DNA of 64,000 nt from Prevotella sp. (GCA_017428925.1 JAFRPY010000077.1:1-64000), one strand, 5' to 3'. Numbered from the stretch's first letter, positions 1 through 8,272 are shown. Notes: a model not told the origin generated them from the letters alone. Program-made: numbers and translations.

Positions 1-140
1 ACCGCTCCATCGATAACTTTGCCACAAACCTGCTTGCGGGACTTATTGCGTACAACCTGCTGCCAAAGAAACCATCAATGAACATTGAAATCATTGACAA
101 AAGCAGAATTCTTGCATAAGGCTTAAGTCGAACTCACGTT
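1..140 (+). mobile_element. Right end of an IS982-like insertion sequence (partial)
   Basis: The window opens inside an insertion sequence. It holds the last codons of a transposase and about 20 bp of terminal sequence (GCTTAAGTCGAACTCACGTT at 121-140), which has the look of an IS terminal inverted repeat. The next sequence is the interrupted gene at 139-894, so the outer boundary of the element is probably near 139-140. The left end is outside the window, so the inverted repeat and target duplication cannot be checked here. Confidence 0.6.
3..119 (+). CDS. IS982-family-like transposase, C-terminal fragment
   Basis: An open frame runs in from the window edge and stops at TAA 117-119. The 38 residues begin RSIDNFATNLLAGLIAYN and continue with a PKKPS motif. 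That matches the C-terminal end of IS982-type DDE transposases as I remember them (R-S-x-x-N-F, G-L-I-A-Y, P-K-K-P-S). Only the tail is visible, so catalytic residues cannot be checked. It lies about 20 bp from the presumed IS end, the normal position for this gene. Family assignment is from motif recall only; another DDE family is possible. Confidence 0.6.
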   Translation, partial: RSIDNFATNLLAGLIAYNLLPKKPSMNIEIIDKSRILA

Positions 141-894
141 ATGTTACTTTGCCATCTCCTAGCACATCATCTTTATTTGCATCTGTAACTTGTGTATCTC
201 CTACCCATAAATTGTATTTTGCAACTTTTTCAATTACTACGCCAAAAGCCGTTGTAGTTGTATTTTTGTAACAAATACAATCTTTATAGCCATATTTATC
301 AATATCTATTATTTCTGCACCTACTGGCTCTGTTATAGTTAATGCTGAGTTTATTGTAATAGTACCTTTTGAAAATATATAACCTGTAGTTTCAACTTTT
401 CCAACATTTTCTCCAATTGAAATATTACCATTACATTCAATATAAACATTAGTATTATAAGTATTAGTATCACTCTTATTCACTTTAAGAACACCACTAT
501 CAATAGTCAAATTACCATTATCTACCAATAGGTAGTGTTCTAATGTAATATTACCATCAAGTTTAAGATTTCCGTTCAAAACATAGATGCTACAATCGCC
601 ACCTTCAATGGTAACATTTCCAGTTATGTTTAAATCTATACCATTTGATTGAATTAGAACTTTATGATAATCTTTTAAAGTATTTCCTACTACTGACTGT
701 GTAATCGTTGCATTATTAAATGTTAATGTACTTGTTTCAGAATTGTAACTTACCTTCCCATCACCAAGCACATTACTCGCATTCGCACTCGTCACCTGCA
801 CACTGCCAACCCATAAGTTATAGGTTTCTTGTGCCCATGCCCCCGATGCTATCGCCACGAGAGCCAACAAAAGAGTAAAGATTCTTTTTCTCAT
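139..894 (-). pseudogene. Secreted repeat protein truncated by the insertion sequence
   Basis: 251 residues with a clear signal peptide (MRKRIFTLLLALVAIASGAWAQ). The mature part begins with a block YNLWVG..QVT.AN...VLGDGKV at about residue 25. It continues with beta-rich, Asn/Thr/Ile-rich sequence resembling a right-handed beta-helix or carbohydrate-binding-like repeat. The same YNLWVG block starts again at about residue 228 and is cut off right after GDGKV. The stop codon (139-141) lies at the insertion-sequence boundary, so the reading frame was ended by the insertion and the original protein was probably longer. Base composition is AT-rich compared with neighbours. Function unknown; likely exported to the cell surface. 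Confidence 0.75.
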
Positions 895-928
895 AGTCGT
901 TATTTTTGTTCAGTTAATATTTTGCCAA

Positions 929-936
929 CAAAGATA
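929..936 (-). promoter_or_regulatory. -7 promoter element of the truncated secreted-protein gene
   Basis: TATCTTTG on the minus strand fits the Bacteroidetes -7 consensus TAnnTTTG, 34 bp before the start codon at 894. No TTTG is found at the usual 19-20 nt; the nearest TTTTG is 25 nt away and belongs to a TTTTGTCAGTC repeat (957-968). This suggests a promoter that needs an activator. Confidence 0.55.
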
Positions 937-968
937 TAAGGAAAGTCAACAAGTGGACTGACAAAACA

Positions 969-1010
969 AGAAAATCGACTGACAAAACGCGTTTTGTCAG
1001 TCGATTTTCT
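969..1010. repeat. 42-bp perfect palindrome between the AraC gene and the secreted-protein gene
   Basis: Two perfect 21-bp arms meet with no loop at 989/990. Each arm contains TTTTGTCAGTC (or its complement), and a third copy of the complement GACTGACAAAAC lies at 957-968. The palindrome begins 16 bp after the stop of the AraC-type regulator gene and 33 bp upstream of the -7 box of the next gene. It could be a regulator operator or an RNA hairpin ending the regulator transcript; the third half-site favours an operator. Confidence 0.8.
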
Positions 1011-1025
1011 ACTATTTTCGCAAAT

Positions 1026-2672
1026 TTATCGACCAGTCTTCGATGTTATCCACTCCTTGGGCGACAGTCCGGTGGTGGCCTTGAAGACGCGGAAGAAGGT
1101 GCGCTCGTTGGCAAAGCCCGACTTGACGTAGAGGTTCACAACCTTCTCGTCGGGCGAGGCGAGCATCAGCTGTTTGGCGTGTTCAATGCGGAAGGTGTTG
1201 AGGTATTGCGAGAACGAACAGCCCTTCATGGCGTTGATGCAGTCGGAGATATAACGGCTGTTGGTGCCGACGCGGACGGCTATGTCGTTAAGTTTGAGGT
1301 CGGGATTGAGGAACAACTGCTCATTTTTCACGATTTCATCGATTTTTTCCAGTAGTTTCTTTCCCGTTTCGGCATCGCTTGGTGCCGATGTTTCTGCTGT
1401 GGGTATGCTCTTGCGCCTGCGCTGCAACCTGATGACAATGATGATGATTGCCATTACGGCGAGGATGGCCAGTATGCACAAAGTCCAACACCACCACGAA
1501 GCGGTTTCCGAGAAACGCCCCCGTTCACCAATATGTACGACGTAGGCGGTGGCATGCGGCTCGAAATGATCATCATAGATTCCGCCTGCAAATATCAAGT
1601 CACCCTCTTCGGTTAGCACCGGACGTGTGCGGGCCGATAGGAACTTCGGACCGGTGTAGTAAATGGTGACAGGTGCCGGCGACTGTGAATAGTCGATGCG
1701 GGCCACGTAGAGGCGGTAGTCTTTGTCGCAGCCCGTCAGATAGAAACGCTGCGACAGCGTGTCGGCCACGGGATAGGTCAGCCATTCTATTTTACCCCCT
1801 TTCCCCTCCATGGGCAGCTTGCCGTCGGTAGGCAGCAGGTCGAACTCCGTTCCTCGGACACGCGCTATGGCCACCTGTCCCTTGCTGTTCTGCACAGGGA
1901 AAAGATAGGCATACTTGCCCTTGTCCTCGTTACCGATGAATGCTGGCCGCATGGGGTCGCACTCGTTGTGCATTGTGTAGGGGCGCCAGGTGTCGAAAAG
2001 CGGCACATGCAGCGATTCCCCCTTGAGCCGGTCAACAACAATTGTGTCGATAGGGCAGCCCTTGTCATCCATCGCGCCCACGATGAGCACATCGTCGGCC
2101 GCATAACGGAACATCAGCGGGTAGGTACGGGGTGTGGACACTTCCTTGACAAAAGAGAAGTGTTTTGTGCCGTCGAACACCTCCACGGCATCGTCAGCAT
2201 ACCAGTTGCCGCTGATGATGACATGGCCGTCGGCCAACGCTGTGGCTGTGGCCCGTGCCCGCTTTTTGTTCAGGCATCCGAAACCGCGGAAACTGTGCGT
2301 CGCGGGGTCGTAGCACTCCACGCCGAAGGTCTGGCCGATGCCCATCGGCTGCTCGTGTCCGCCGGCAATCATCACCTGTCCCGATTTCTGTATCCATGCA
2401 AAGCCGTTGTCGTGGGTATATACGGTATTCACCTGGTGCCATTTCCCGTCGCTGAAGTATTCTGCTGTCTGTGTGGGCACAAAGTCCGAGGTGTGTCCGC
2501 CCACCACGACGACCTCGCCGCCAACGTAGAATGCCGAATGGCTGAATCGTGGTGTGTTGAGGTTGGGCAGTCGTTCGGTCTCTGCTTTCACCATCCGGCA
2601 TGGGTTTGTTGCTGCATTCAAGTGGATGGCAACAATGCTCAGCAGGATGGTTATGACATGTCTGGTTTTCAT
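1026..2672 (-). CDS. Membrane-spanning one-component regulator: kelch-like propeller sensor plus AraC-type DNA-binding domain
   Basis: 548 residues. A signal peptide (about 1-21) is followed by a periplasmic region with kelch-like repeats (VGGEVVVVGGH, SGQVMIAGGHEQP, LIFAGGIYDD), consistent with a beta-propeller. One membrane helix (about residues 394-417, rich in I/V/L) leads to a basic stretch RLQRRRK and a C-terminal AraC-type helix-turn-helix region ending with FANERTFFRVFKATTGLSPK, the typical second HTH. The arrangement implies that a periplasmic ligand is sensed and the signal passed across the inner membrane to DNA. The ligand is unknown. The next gene on the same strand is the truncated secreted protein, with a palindrome between them, so that gene is a plausible target. 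ATG start at 2672. Confidence 0.85.
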   Translation of the reverse strand: MKTRHVITILLSIVAIHLNAATNPCRMVKAETERLPNLNTPRFSHSAFYVGGEVVVVGGHTSDFVPTQTAEYFSDGKWHQVNTVYTHDNGFAWIQKSGQVMIAGGHEQPMGIGQTFGVECYDPATHSFRGFGCLNKKRARATATALADGHVIISGNWYADDAVEVFDGTKHFSFVKEVSTPRTYPLMFRYAADDVLIVGAMDDKGCPIDTIVVDRLKGESLHVPLFDTWRPYTMHNECDPMRPAFIGNEDKGKYAYLFPVQNSKGQVAIARVRGTEFDLLPTDGKLPMEGKGGKIEWLTYPVADTLSQRFYLTGCDKDYRLYVARIDYSQSPAPVTIYYTGPKFLSARTRPVLTEEGDLIFAGGIYDDHFEPHATAYVVHIGERGRFSETASWWCWTLCILAILAVMAIIIIVIRLQRRRKSIPTAETSAPSDAETGKKLLEKIDEIVKNEQLFLNPDLKLNDIAVRVGTNSRYISDCINAMKGCSFSQYLNTFRIEHAKQLMLASPDEKVVNLYVKSGFANERTFFRVFKATTGLSPKEWITSKTGR

Positions 2673-2692
2673 GCTTACTGAGATTTTGGCGC

Positions 2693-2700
2693 CAAAAGTA
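2693..2700 (-). promoter_or_regulatory. -7 promoter element of the kelch/AraC regulator gene
   Basis: TACTTTTG on the minus strand, 20 bp before the ATG at 2672. No good -33 TTTG is visible at the expected distance. Confidence 0.45.
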
Positions 2701-2703
2701 ATA

Positions 2704-2738
2704 AAAATTCTTGATTCTTGATTCCCGATTCTTCATTT
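2704..2738. repeat. Heptamer tandem array (5 x 7 bp) between divergent genes
   Basis: AAAATTC, TTGATTC, TTGATTC, CCGATTC, TTCATTT follow each other with a strict 7-bp period. It lies between the regulator at 2672 and the sufB promoter. It is one of a series of short-period arrays found at gene boundaries across this window. Confidence 0.6.
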
Positions 2739-2797
2739 TTTTTGTATCTTTTGAGAAGATACTTTCGTTCGACAATGAAAATTAAAATGATTTTTAT

Positions 2798-2828
2798 TTT
2801 GCATTGTGCTCACTAAATCGTATCTTTG
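2798..2828 (+). promoter_or_regulatory. suf operon promoter
   Basis: TTTG at 2798-2801, a 19-nt spacer, and TATCTTTG at 2821-2828: a complete Bacteroidetes-type promoter. A TTG codon in frame with sufB falls inside the -7 box, so translation cannot start there. The first usable start is ATG 2847, giving a leader of only about 12 nt. Confidence 0.8.
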
Positions 2829-2846
2829 CACGAAATTAGGAAGTTC

Positions 2847-4328
2847 ATGGAAGAAAAGAACCAATATGTGCGACAGGTGGCGGAGCAGAAGTATGAGTTC
2901 GGTTTCACCACAGATGTACATACTGAAATCATAGAGAAGGGGCTGAACGAGGACATCGTCAGGCTCATCTCTGCCAAGAAGGGTGAGCCGGAATGGATGC
3001 TCGACTTCCGCCTGAAGGCGTTCCGCTACTGGCAGGAACAGACCGAACCCCGATGGGGACATGTACACGTGCCGCCCATCGACTATCAGGCCATCAGCTA
3101 CTATGCCGACCCGACCCCCTCCAAACCTCCCCGGGGGGAGGCTTCGGGGTACCCCCCCTCAGGGGATACGGAGGGGGGGCTTGACCCTAAGCTTGTCGAG
3201 ACTTTCGACAAATTGGGCATTCCCTTGGAAGAGCGGCTGGCCCTGAGCGGCAATACCGCCGTGGATGCCATCATGGACTCGGTGAGCGTGAAGACCACCT
3301 TTAAGGAGAAACTGCGCGAGAAGGGGGTGATTTTCTGTTCCATCGGCGATGCCATCAAGGAGCATCCCGACTTGGTGAGGCAGTATCTGGGTACGGTGGT
3401 TCCCTATCGTGACAATTTTTATGCTGCGTTGAATTCGGCTGTCTTTAGCGACGGTTCATTTGTGTATATTCCCAAGGGTGTGCGCTGTCCGATGGAACTG
3501 AGCAGTTATTTCCGCATCAATGCCCGTAACACGGGACAGTTCGAGCGCACGCTGATTATTGCCGACGATGATTCGTACGTCAGCTATTTGGAAGGCTGTA
3601 CGGCTCCGATGCGCGACGAGAACCAACTGCATGCGGCCATCGTGGAGATTGTGGTGATGGACCGTGCCGAAGTGAAATACTCCACTGTTCAGAACTGGTA
3701 TCCCGGCGATGAAAATGGTAAGGGTGGTGTGCTGAATCTTGTGACCAAGCGTGGCGACCTGCGCGGCGTTGATTCGAAACTCTCGTGGACCCAGGTGGAA
3801 ACGGGAAGTGCCATTACGTGGAAATATCCATCGTGTGTGTTGCGGGGCGACAATTCTGTGGCCGAATTCTATTCCGTTGCCGTGACCAATAACTATCAGG
3901 AGGCCGACACAGGCACGAAGATGATTCATATCGGGCGCAATACCAGGAGCACCATCATCTCGAAGGGCATATCCGCCGGACACTCGCAGAACTCCTACCG
4001 CGGACTGGTGCGTGCGGCATCGACTGCCGATAACGCTCGTAACTATTCGAGTTGCGACTCGCTGCTATTAGGCTCCGACTGCGGTGCCCACACTTTCCCC
4101 TATATGGATGTACATAACGATACGGCAATCTTCGAGCACGAGGCCACGACGAGTAAAATCAGCGAGGACCAGCTGTTCTATTGCAACCAGCGCGGCATCC
4201 CCACCGAGCAGGCTGTCGGCCTGATTGTCAACGGCTATGCCAAGGAAGTGTTGCAGAAACTGCCTATGGAGTTTGCTGTTGAGGCTCAGAAACTGTTGAG
4301 CGTCTCGTTGGAAGGTACGGTGGGGTGA
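2847..4328 (+). CDS. sufB: Fe-S cluster scaffold protein SufB
   Basis: 493 residues. SufB is the core of the SufBC2D scaffold that assembles iron-sulfur clusters in the cytoplasm. Family hallmarks include the N-terminal [11 protein letters not shown] segment, FRLKAFRYW, the beta-helix core ([20 protein letters not shown]) and the C-terminal [18 protein letters not shown] region. First gene of sufBCDS. The start is set at ATG 2847 because the upstream in-frame TTG lies in the promoter. Odd point: residues about 89-112 ([13 protein letters not shown] through GGL) are encoded by a GC-rich palindromic element (3113-3181) inserted in the linker before the conserved [11 protein letters not shown]; it keeps the frame open. 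A variable linker exists here in relatives, so the insertion is probably tolerated. Confidence 0.97.
   Translation: MEEKNQYVRQVAEQKYEFGFTTDVHTEIIEKGLNEDIVRLISAKKGEPEWMLDFRLKAFRYWQEQTEPRWGHVHVPPIDYQAISYYADPTPSKPPRGEASGYPPSGDTEGGLDPKLVETFDKLGIPLEERLALSGNTAVDAIMDSVSVKTTFKEKLREKGVIFCSIGDAIKEHPDLVRQYLGTVVPYRDNFYAALNSAVFSDGSFVYIPKGVRCPMELSSYFRINARNTGQFERTLIIADDDSYVSYLEGCTAPMRDENQLHAAIVEIVVMDRAEVKYSTVQNWYPGDENGKGGVLNLVTKRGDLRGVDSKLSWTQVETGSAITWKYPSCVLRGDNSVAEFYSVAVTNNYQEADTGTKMIHIGRNTRSTIISKGISAGHSQNSYRGLVRAASTADNARNYSSCDSLLLGSDCGAHTFPYMDVHNDTAIFEHEATTSKISEDQLFYCNQRGIPTEQAVGLIVNGYAKEVLQKLPMEFAVEAQKLLSVSLEGTVG
3113..3181. repeat. GC-rich palindromic element inside sufB
   Basis: About 69 bp containing two nested inverted repeats (CCTCCCCGGGGGGAGG and CCCCCCCTCAGGGGATACGG with a following G run). 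It is in frame within sufB and adds roughly 23 residues rich in Pro, Gly and Ser. Similar elements recur at 5713, 7619, 22951, 37038, 60513, 61168, 61391, 62079 and 62747. Confidence 0.75.
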
Positions 4329-4349
4329 GTGAAGAATCGGGCTTAAAGT

Positions 4350-4413
4350 CGAAATGTCGTAATGACGAAATGTCGTAATAACGTAATGACGTAATAACGA
4401 AAAAACGAAATAA
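4350..4413. repeat. Octamer tandem array (8 x 8 bp) between sufB and sufC
   Basis: Eight consecutive 8-bp units: CGAAATGT, CGTAATGA, CGAAATGT, CGTAATAA, CGTAATGA, CGTAATAA, CGAAAAAA, CGAAATAA. It ends 6 bp before the sufC start codon, in the operon's only sizeable gap. The same octamer family occurs at 6570, 8909 and 47907. Confidence 0.8.
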
Positions 4414-4419
4414 AAAACA

Positions 4420-5166
4420 GTGTTAGAAGTCAAGAATTTGCACGCCAGGATTGGCGATAAGGAAATATTAAGGGGCATCGACCTCGTGATAAAGGATGGT
4501 GAGACGCATGCCATCATGGGACCTAACGGTTCGGGAAAATCGACGCTGAGTGCTGTTCTCGTGGGTAATCCGCTCTATGAGGTTACTGAGGGCGAGGCGT
4601 GGTTCAATGGCAAGAACCTGCTGGAGATGAAGCCAGAGGACCGTGCACACGAGGGACTGTTCCTCTCGTTTCAGTATCCTGTGGAAATTCCTGGTGTGTC
4701 GATGACCAACTTCATGAAGGCCGCCATCAATGCCAAGCGACAGTATGAAGGCAAGGAGCCGCTGAAGGCTGCCGACTTCCTCAAACTGATGCGCGAGAAG
4801 CGAAAGATTGTAGAACTGGATGCAAAACTCTCCAACCGTTCTGTAAACGAAGGCTTCAGCGGCGGAGAGAAGAAGCGGAACGAGATTTTCCAGATGGCCA
4901 TGCTCGAACCGAAACTGTCTATTCTCGACGAGACAGACTCTGGTCTTGACGTTGATGCCATGCGCATTGTGGCCGAGGGCGTGAACAAGCTGTCGACGCC
5001 TGAAACATCGTGCATTGTCATCACTCACTACGACCGTCTGTTAGAGATGATTCGTCCACAGTATGTGCACGTGCTCTATAAAGGACGGATAGTGAAGACA
5101 GGTGGCCCTGAACTTGCGCGTGAGATTCAGGAACATGGCTACGACTGGATAAAGGAGACGTTATAA
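4420..5166 (+). CDS. sufC: Fe-S assembly ATPase SufC
   Basis: 248 residues. ABC-type ATPase of the SufBCD scaffold; ATP binding and hydrolysis drive rearrangement of the complex during cluster assembly. Walker A GPNGSGKST (about residues 34-42), the SufC-type insert VEIPGVSMTNF, signature FSGGEKKRNE, and Walker B/D-loop LSILDETDSGLDVDA are all present. The start is GTG at 4420, immediately after the octamer array; the sequence begins MLEVKNLHARIGDKEILRGI as in other SufC proteins. Length matches the family. Co-transcribed with sufB and followed after 23 bp by sufD. Confidence 0.97.
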   Translation: MLEVKNLHARIGDKEILRGIDLVIKDGETHAIMGPNGSGKSTLSAVLVGNPLYEVTEGEAWFNGKNLLEMKPEDRAHEGLFLSFQYPVEIPGVSMTNFMKAAINAKRQYEGKEPLKAADFLKLMREKRKIVELDAKLSNRSVNEGFSGGEKKRNEIFQMAMLEPKLSILDETDSGLDVDAMRIVAEGVNKLSTPETSCIVITHYDRLLEMIRPQYVHVLYKGRIVKTGGPELAREIQEHGYDWIKETL

Positions 5167-5187
5167 TGTAGAATGTAGAGTGTAGGA
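5167..5187. repeat. Heptamer tandem array (3 x 7 bp) between sufC and sufD
   Basis: TGTAGAA, TGTAGAG, TGTAGGA fill almost the whole 23-bp gap between the two genes. Confidence 0.55.
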
Positions 5188-5189
5188 TT

Positions 5190-6551
5190 ATGAATACTTC
5201 TGTCCAGCAGTATATTGACTTGTATAGGCAAGCTGAAGGTATTATAAAGGCTCATTCTGCGGAGCCCATGAATGCTGTACGCGATGGGGCTTTCGCCGAC
5301 TTTCAGCGACTGGGTTTCCCCTCGAAGAAGGAGGAACGCTATAGGTATACAGATATGGCTGCACTCTTTGAGCCGGATTATGGCTTGAACCTGAACCGAT
5401 TTGAGATTCCTGTGGATCCCTATCAGGCCTTCCGATGTGATGTGCCAAATCTCAGCACGTCCCTCTATTTCGTGGTTAATGACAGTTTCTATAATAAAGC
5501 ACTCCCTCAGGCGCATTTGCCGGAAGGTGTAATCATCGGCTCGCTGCGGGAAAATGTGGATTCTTTCAATCAATATTATGGCCGATTGGCCAAGACCTCA
5601 GAAGATGCCATAACGGCCCTCAACACGATGCTGGTGCAAGATGGGCTGTTGGTCTATGTGCCTAAGAATGTGAAAGTCGACCGTGCTATCCAAGTCATCA
5701 ACATACTGAAAGCTCCCTCCCTTAAGGGAAGTGCAGGGGAGCAGGCTCCCTTTATGGTGAACCGTCGGGTGCTGATTGTCCTGGAAGAAGGTGCCGAGGC
5801 GAAGTTCCTGTTTTGTGATCATGCCGCCGACGACTGTCATTTCCTGACGACGCAAGTCATAGAGGCTTTTTTGGGCGATAATGCCAAACTGGATCTTTAT
5901 TGTATGGAGGAGACACATGCGAAAAACATACGCGTGAGCAATGTCTATATTGATCAGCAGCGGAACAGCCGGGTGAACCATAATGTCATTACCCTCCACA
6001 ATGGCATTACGCGCAACAAACTCAATCTGGAACTGAATGGGGAAGGTGCGGAATGCTCTTGCAATGGTTGTGTGATAGCCGATAAACAACAGCATGTGGA
6101 CAACAATACGCTGATTACGCACAAGGTTCCGCACTGTACTTCGAACCAGCTTTATAAATACGTGCTTGACGAGAAGGCCACAGGTGCCTTTGCCGGACGG
6201 GTGCTCGTGGAGCACGGGGCACAGGAAACTACATCGCAGATGACCAACCAGAATCTCTCTGCCTCGAAGTCGGCTCGAATGTACACCCAGCCCATGCTTG
6301 AAATCTATGCCGACGACGTGAAGTGTGCCCACGGATCCACCGTAGGCCAGCTCAACGATGCGGCACTGTTCTATATGCAGCAGCGAGGGATTGCGGTCAA
6401 GGAGGCTAAGCTCCTTTTGGAGTTTGCCTTTATCAACGAGGTCATCGACAAGATGGAACTCGCTCCTCTTCGCGACCGTCTCCACTATCTTGTGGAGCAG
6501 CGTTTCCGTGGGCAGCTCTCTAAGTGCGAGGGCTGCAAGCTTTGCCGGTGA
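5190..6551 (+). CDS. sufD: Fe-S assembly protein SufD
   Basis: 453 residues. Partner of SufB in the SufBC2D scaffold. SufD-family features are the N-terminal helical region with RYRYTDMAALF, the beta-helix core, KCAHGSTVGQLNDAALFYMQQRGI, and the C-terminal KCEGCKLCR tail. Residues about 175-187 (PSLKGSAGEQAPF) come from a small palindromic GC-rich insertion (5713-5750) just before the conserved strand RRVLIVLEEGAEA; the frame is kept. Third gene of the operon; the gap to sufS is filled by another octamer array. Confidence 0.96.
   Translation: MNTSVQQYIDLYRQAEGIIKAHSAEPMNAVRDGAFADFQRLGFPSKKEERYRYTDMAALFEPDYGLNLNRFEIPVDPYQAFRCDVPNLSTSLYFVVNDSFYNKALPQAHLPEGVIIGSLRENVDSFNQYYGRLAKTSEDAITALNTMLVQDGLLVYVPKNVKVDRAIQVINILKAPSLKGSAGEQAPFMVNRRVLIVLEEGAEAKFLFCDHAADDCHFLTTQVIEAFLGDNAKLDLYCMEETHAKNIRVSNVYIDQQRNSRVNHNVITLHNGITRNKLNLELNGEGAECSCNGCVIADKQQHVDNNTLITHKVPHCTSNQLYKYVLDEKATGAFAGRVLVEHGAQETTSQMTNQNLSASKSARMYTQPMLEIYADDVKCAHGSTVGQLNDAALFYMQQRGIAVKEAKLLLEFAFINEVIDKMELAPLRDRLHYLVEQRFRGQLSKCEGCKLCR
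5713..5750. repeat. GC-rich palindromic element inside sufD
   Basis: TCCCTCCCTTAAGGGAAGTG followed by CAGGGGAGCAGGCTCCC. The inverted repeat is CCCTTAAGGG with outer CTCC/GGGAG pairing. It is in frame and adds about 13 residues. Confidence 0.6.
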
Positions 6552-6569
6552 TTTTTTCGGTATTTTTTT

Positions 6570-6601
6570 CGTTATTACGTCATTACGTTATTACGTCAAT
6601 T
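6570..6601. repeat. Octamer tandem array (4 x 8 bp) between sufD and sufS
   Basis: CGTTATTA, CGTCATTA, CGTTATTA, CGTCAATT, with an exact 8-bp period. It is the complement-oriented form of the array before sufC. It ends at the base before the sufS ATG (6602). Confidence 0.8.
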
Positions 6602-7843
6602 ATGTACGATATCAACAAGGTGCGGGATGATTTCCCGATATTGAGCCGCGAGGTGTATGGCAAGCCGCTCATCTATCTCGACAATGGAGCGACGACTCAG
6701 AAACCGCGCCAGGTGGTGGAGGCGCTCATGGATGAATACTACAATGTGAATGCCAACGTGCATCGCGGCGTCCATTTCCTGTCTCAACGTGCTACCGATT
6801 TGCATGAAGAGGCTCGCAAGAAGGTGCGCCAGTTTATTAATGCCCGTAAAGTAGAGGAGATTGTTTTTACCCGTGGCACTACCGAGAGCATTAACCTGGT
6901 GGCGCAGACGTTCTGTGAATCGCAGATGAAGGCAGGCGACGAGGTGATTATCTCGGCAATGGAACATCATTCTAACATTGTTCCCTGGCAACTGCAGGCT
7001 GAAAAACGAGGCATCGTGCTGAAGGTGATACCGATGACCGATGACGGACAACTGAGACTTGACGAATATGAACAGTTGTTCTCCGAGCGAACCCGGTTAG
7101 TGAGTTGTACTCAGGTGAGCAATGTTCTGGGGACGGTGAATCCCGTGAAGGAGATGATAGCCATTGCTCATCGTCACGGTGTGCCTTTCATGGTGGATGG
7201 TGCGCAGAGTGCACCTCATCTGAAGATAGACGTGCAGGATATGGAATGTGACTTTTTCGCCCTGAGTGGACACAAGATGTACGGCCCTACGGGTGTCGGT
7301 GTGCTTTACGGAAAGGAGGAATGGCTGGACAAGCTGCCGCCGTATCAGGGTGGGGGAGAGATGATTGCCACCGTGAGTTTCGAGAAGACTACCTTCGAGC
7401 GTCCACCACTGAAGTTTGAGGCGGGTACGCCCGACTATGTGGCCACAACGGGGCTGGCCCGTGCCATCGACTACCTGAATGCCTTAGGCATGGAGAACAT
7501 CATGGCCTATGAACAGGAACTGACGCGCTATGCCATGGAACAGTTAGGACAAATAGAAGGAATGGTGATATATGGCCCCACTACAAACCACGATGCCGTA
7601 ATCAGTTTTAATGTGGCTTCCCCCCATGGGGGGAGTGAAGGGGGGCTTATTCACCACATGGACATGGGGACGCTGCTCGACCGTCTGGGAATTGCCGTGC
7701 GTACAGGTCATCATTGCGCCCAGCCGCTGATGGATCGTCTTGGCATCCTTGGAACCGTCAGGGCTTCTTTTGCCTTGTATAACACGAAGGACGAGGTTGA
7801 CCATCTTGTGGCTGGCATCCGTCGCGTCAGTCAGATGTTCTAA
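6602..7843 (+). CDS. sufS: Cysteine desulfurase SufS
   Basis: 413 residues. PLP-dependent enzyme that takes sulfur from L-cysteine for cluster assembly. Visible features: N-terminal YLDNGATTQKP, SAMEHHSNIVPWQ, the PLP-lysine motif ALSGHKMYGPTG, and the loop with the catalytic cysteine RTGHHCAQPLM. An upstream in-frame extension is mostly octamer-repeat sequence and is not counted, so the start is ATG 6602. Residues about 340-349 (SPHGGSEGGL) are encoded by a palindromic insertion (7619-7648) between VISFNVA and IHHMDMGTLLDRLGIAVRTGHH, close to the active-site loop. The partner SufE is not in this operon. The 3' end overlaps the opposite-strand gene at 7840 by 4 bp. Confidence 0.97.
   Translation: MYDINKVRDDFPILSREVYGKPLIYLDNGATTQKPRQVVEALMDEYYNVNANVHRGVHFLSQRATDLHEEARKKVRQFINARKVEEIVFTRGTTESINLVAQTFCESQMKAGDEVIISAMEHHSNIVPWQLQAEKRGIVLKVIPMTDDGQLRLDEYEQLFSERTRLVSCTQVSNVLGTVNPVKEMIAIAHRHGVPFMVDGAQSAPHLKIDVQDMECDFFALSGHKMYGPTGVGVLYGKEEWLDKLPPYQGGGEMIATVSFEKTTFERPPLKFEAGTPDYVATTGLARAIDYLNALGMENIMAYEQELTRYAMEQLGQIEGMVIYGPTTNHDAVISFNVASPHGGSEGGLIHHMDMGTLLDRLGIAVRTGHHCAQPLMDRLGILGTVRASFALYNTKDEVDHLVAGIRRVSQMF
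7619..7648. repeat. GC-rich palindromic element inside sufS
   Basis: CCCCCCATGGGGGG is a perfect palindrome, followed by AGTGAAGGGGGGC. It is in frame, adds about 10 residues, and is the third such insertion in one operon. Confidence 0.65.
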
Positions 7844-8103
7844 AACAGATGCCGGTAGCGTCTTAATGCTAAGTAGAACCAAAGACAGCATGCGGCGCGG
7901 AGCAGCAGACTGTAGTCGGCAGGCATGACGCCGGCGAAAAAGGCTGTTTGTACTTCGATGAGCGACCATGTCTGGCGCTTGTTGATGTCGCGTTCCAACA
8001 CTGACGAATAGTATTGGCGCAGCCACTCCATGGGGCGGTTTGCGACTTTCTTCACATTTTCCACGAGCATCCATGTGCCCTGCAAGGTGATTTGCTTTTC
8101 CAT
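7840..8103 (-). CDS. Small conserved hypothetical protein
   Basis: 87 residues with no signal peptide. The sequence (GTWMLVENVKKVANRPMEWLRQ, then LLLRAACCLWFYLALRRYRHLF) has a Trp-rich N-terminal part and a hydrophobic stretch near the C terminus with basic residues after it. That could be one membrane helix or a buried helix. It converges on sufS with a 4-bp overlap and diverges from rnhB. I recognise it only as the sort of short uncharacterised protein common in Bacteroidales; no function can be given. The complete frame and absence of an alternative gene here support it as real. Confidence 0.55.
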   Translation of the reverse strand: MEKQITLQGTWMLVENVKKVANRPMEWLRQYYSSVLERDINKRQTWSLIEVQTAFFAGVMPADYSLLLRAACCLWFYLALRRYRHLF

Positions 8104-8117
8104 ATTGCTATATTTCT

Positions 8118-8153
8118 TTTAAACTTTAACCTATAACCTTTAAACTTTTAACC
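8118..8153. repeat. Heptamer tandem array between the 87-aa gene and rnhB
   Basis: TTTAAAC, TTTAACC, TATAACC, TTTAAAC, TTTTAACC: five units of 7-8 bp, starting 15 bp upstream of the 87-aa gene's start codon. Confidence 0.6.
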
Positions 8154-8161
8154 AAAGTTTC

Positions 8162-8192
8162 TTGTTTCGTTGGCAAAATTAGACTACCTTTG
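8162..8192 (+). promoter_or_regulatory. rnhB promoter
   Basis: TACCTTTG at 8185-8192 is a good -7 box. A weak -33 (TTG at 8162-8164) lies 20 nt upstream. The rnhB start is 81 bp downstream. Confidence 0.6.
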
Positions 8193-8272
8193 TGCACGAT
8201 ATGTTCAAAACTGCAACTTTTTTGTTAACGAATCGTTAAACTTTTGCTGAAACACTCTTGATTTGTTCTTTT

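Noticed and set aside
2826-2846. TTG start for sufB at 2826
   Set aside because: It falls inside the TATCTTTG promoter box, so the codon is not on the mRNA.
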